A DNA stretch of 10,319 nucleotides from the NCBI GenBank assembly GCA_016748015.1, contig JAAOMT010000448.1, positions 189,648 through 199,966 on the forward strand, given 5' to 3'. Below are positions 8,924 to 10,319 of the stretch, piece after piece. Origin of the DNA: Geosiphon pyriformis (taxonomy: Eukaryota; Glomeromycota; Glomeromycetes; Archaeosporales; Geosiphonaceae). The notes below the pieces were generated by a model, which was not told where the DNA came from, made no database searches, and saw only the letters and a program-made list of their open reading frames with translations. The position numbers and the translations under genes are program-made. Each line of letters begins with the position of its first letter. Position 1 is the first letter of the stretch.

Positions 8924-10319
8924 ATGGCACCCAAACAACTCTTTCTCGCTTTATCTCATGATTTCGAGAACTTACTTAATAATCGAAATTTCTCTGACGT
9001 TAGAATTCTCGTCGGCAAAGCGCCTAATGCTAGAACCTTTCAAGCTCATTCCCAAATTTTAACAGCGAGATCATTATATTTTGCTGGAGTTCTCTCTAAT
9101 GATAGTATTAAAAGAGAAAATAATAATATTATCCTCGCTAACCCCAATATATCACCCACAATATTTGAGGTGATTCTTAGGTGAGTGTATTAGTTTCCTT
9201 AAAAGTTTTTAATATAAATGATTACTTAGTATATTTTTTTGGATAGATATATTTATAATGGCGAAATTTCTCTTGAAGAACATGGAATATTTACAATCTT
9301 GGAATTACTTGTTGCTGCTGATGAGCTTATTTTGAAAAATCTTATTGACTACCTGGAAGAATATTTAATTGAAAATCATACAAAAGAGCTAGAAGAAAAC
9401 TTTGTCTCTTTGCATGAAACATCATTTACCCATGATTCTTTCAAAAAGCTACAAGAGTTCTGCGCCCAAATAGCAGCTACCAATCCAACAATAATCTTTA
9501 AATCCCAAGATTTCACCTCCCTTAATAAAAGTTTTCTTTCCTCGATTTTATCCCAGGATGACCTTAAGATGGAAGAATCAGAAATATGGGAAAAGATTGT
9601 GGAATGGGGAGTTGCTAAATTAGGTGACAATATTAAGGTAGAAGAAATTCTTAACTGGACAGATGAAAATTTTGACATGTTTAAGGAATCAATCAAAGAG
9701 CTTCTACCTTTAATCCGGTTCTTTCACATATCTTCGGTTGACTTCTATCACAAAGTGAAGCCATTTGGGAGAATTTTACCCGGAACTTTATACGAAGATC
9801 TTTTACAACATTATCTAGTACCAGGGAGTCATCAAAAGTCTGTTAACGCTCAGTCACTCCGATCAATTAATTCAAAGCTTCTTCAATTGCATAATGTAAA
9901 ACAGCTTGATCACTGGCTTCAGGGCAAAGATGAAAATACTCCTTTTCAAAGCCAACTTGGAAATAGTTTTAATTTGTTACTTCGAGGCAGTCGAGACGGA
10001 TTTACTCCAGCCGATTTTCATCGATTATGCGATGATAAAGGAGCAACAATGAGTGTTATTAAAGTGAAAGAAACTGGTCAACTGATCGGCGGGTATAACC
10101 CACAATCTTGGCATTCTCGTGACAGTCACATAGATGGAAAAGGAAGTTTTATATTTTCCCTTGGAGATGGCAAAGCTGAAAATGCCAAACTTAGTAAATT
10201 TATTGGCAAATATGGACCTTTTGGTGGCTTAGTTCATGGACCTCAATTTGGCGATAATAGTATTAAAATGGTAAGTAATGATTTCCAAAATAGCCCTGGA
10301 TGCTCTTGCGGAAAGGATT
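8924..10319 (+). CDS. BTB-BACK-TLDc domain protein, copy 2 (two exons, 3' end outside window)
   Basis: Exon 1 is 8924-9180 and exon 2 runs from 9247 past the window edge with no in-frame stop. It gives 443 complete residues. Domain order equals copy 1: BTB from residue 22, BACK about 150-260, TLDc from about 307 with RGSRDGFTPADFHRLCDDKG and GGYNP intact. By comparison with copy 1 (10319 corresponds to 2133), roughly 34 residues of the TLDc C-terminus are missing. Relative to copy 1 it has three extra residues (Ile-Asn-Ser, 9866-9874) in the linker between BACK and TLDc. It also has several single substitutions in the BTB domain (for example Gly for Arg in YFA-VLS) and clustered substitutions in the second half of TLDc. 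No disabling change is visible, so it is probably an active gene. The likely role is as for copy 1: a BTB-BACK adaptor with potential CUL3 binding and a TLDc domain of unknown target. Confidence 0.9.
9181..9246 (+). other. Intron of BTB-TLDc copy 2
   Basis: The 66-bp intron begins with GTGAGT and ends with GGATAG, and its position and length equal those of the copy 1 intron. Joining AG with A gives Arg86. By hand alignment about 8 of 66 positions differ from copy 1, more than in the flanking coding DNA. A TTAG at 9226-9229 inside the intron is absent from copy 1 and could act as a competing acceptor that would shift the frame. Confidence 0.9.

Larger units (their letters stand above)
8907..10319 (+). 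repeat. Right arm of a large inverted duplication
   Basis: This arm is the inverse partner of 2133-3538 and carries copy 2. The spacer between arms is about 5.4 kb and includes the F-box gene and transposon fragments. The right end lies outside the window. The shared intron rules out retroposition and supports a DNA-level duplication. Confidence 0.9.

Noticed and set aside
1-10319. CRISPR array, bacterial operon signals, tRNA or rRNA genes
   Set aside because: None seen. Spliced genes with eukaryotic domains make this eukaryotic nuclear DNA, and no cloverleaf or regularly spaced repeat was found by eye.

Overview
The window looks like nuclear DNA of a filamentous fungus. The best fit is an arbuscular-mycorrhizal fungus of the Rhizophagus/Glomeromycotina type. 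This rests on very AT-rich intergenic DNA, short introns (66-77 bp) with GT..AG borders, a BTB-BACK-TLDc protein pair and an F-box protein of the large families expanded in those genomes, and Tc1/mariner debris. The species assignment is inference from protein style; no search was run.

Layout. Positions 1-2031 are AT-rich with no supportable gene. At 2032-3519 (minus strand) is a complete two-exon gene for a 473-residue BTB-BACK-TLDc protein. At about 3690-4454 (plus strand) is a broken Tc1/mariner transposase relic, recognisable from its DDE blocks. Positions 4455-5252 are non-coding. At 5253-7018 (minus strand) is a two-exon F-box/leucine-rich-repeat-like gene that gives 562 residues once a 77-bp intron is removed. 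Positions 7019-8906 are non-coding apart from a pair of direct, transposon-end-like repeats at 7644-7796. At 8924-10319 (plus strand) is a second BTB-BACK-TLDc gene, a close paralogue of the first, open to the window edge and cut off there.

The two BTB-TLDc genes form the arms of a large inverted duplication, head to head and about 5.4 kb apart, with the F-box gene and the transposon relic between them. Homology starts only about 17-19 bp upstream of each ATG, so the upstream regions are unrelated. Identity along the arms is patchy. A 309-bp stretch over the BACK region is identical, the intron is about 88% identical by eye, and the C-terminal half of the TLDc domain differs at many residues. 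This suggests gene conversion or strong local constraint combined with divergence of the TLDc end.

Functionally, all three genes belong to families that can act as adaptors or regulators around ubiquitin ligases: BTB-BACK with CUL3, F-box with SKP1/CUL1. TLDc domains of other eukaryotes act in oxidation resistance and V-ATPase regulation. No substrate can be named from sequence, and no evidence shows that the neighbours work together beyond their proximity.
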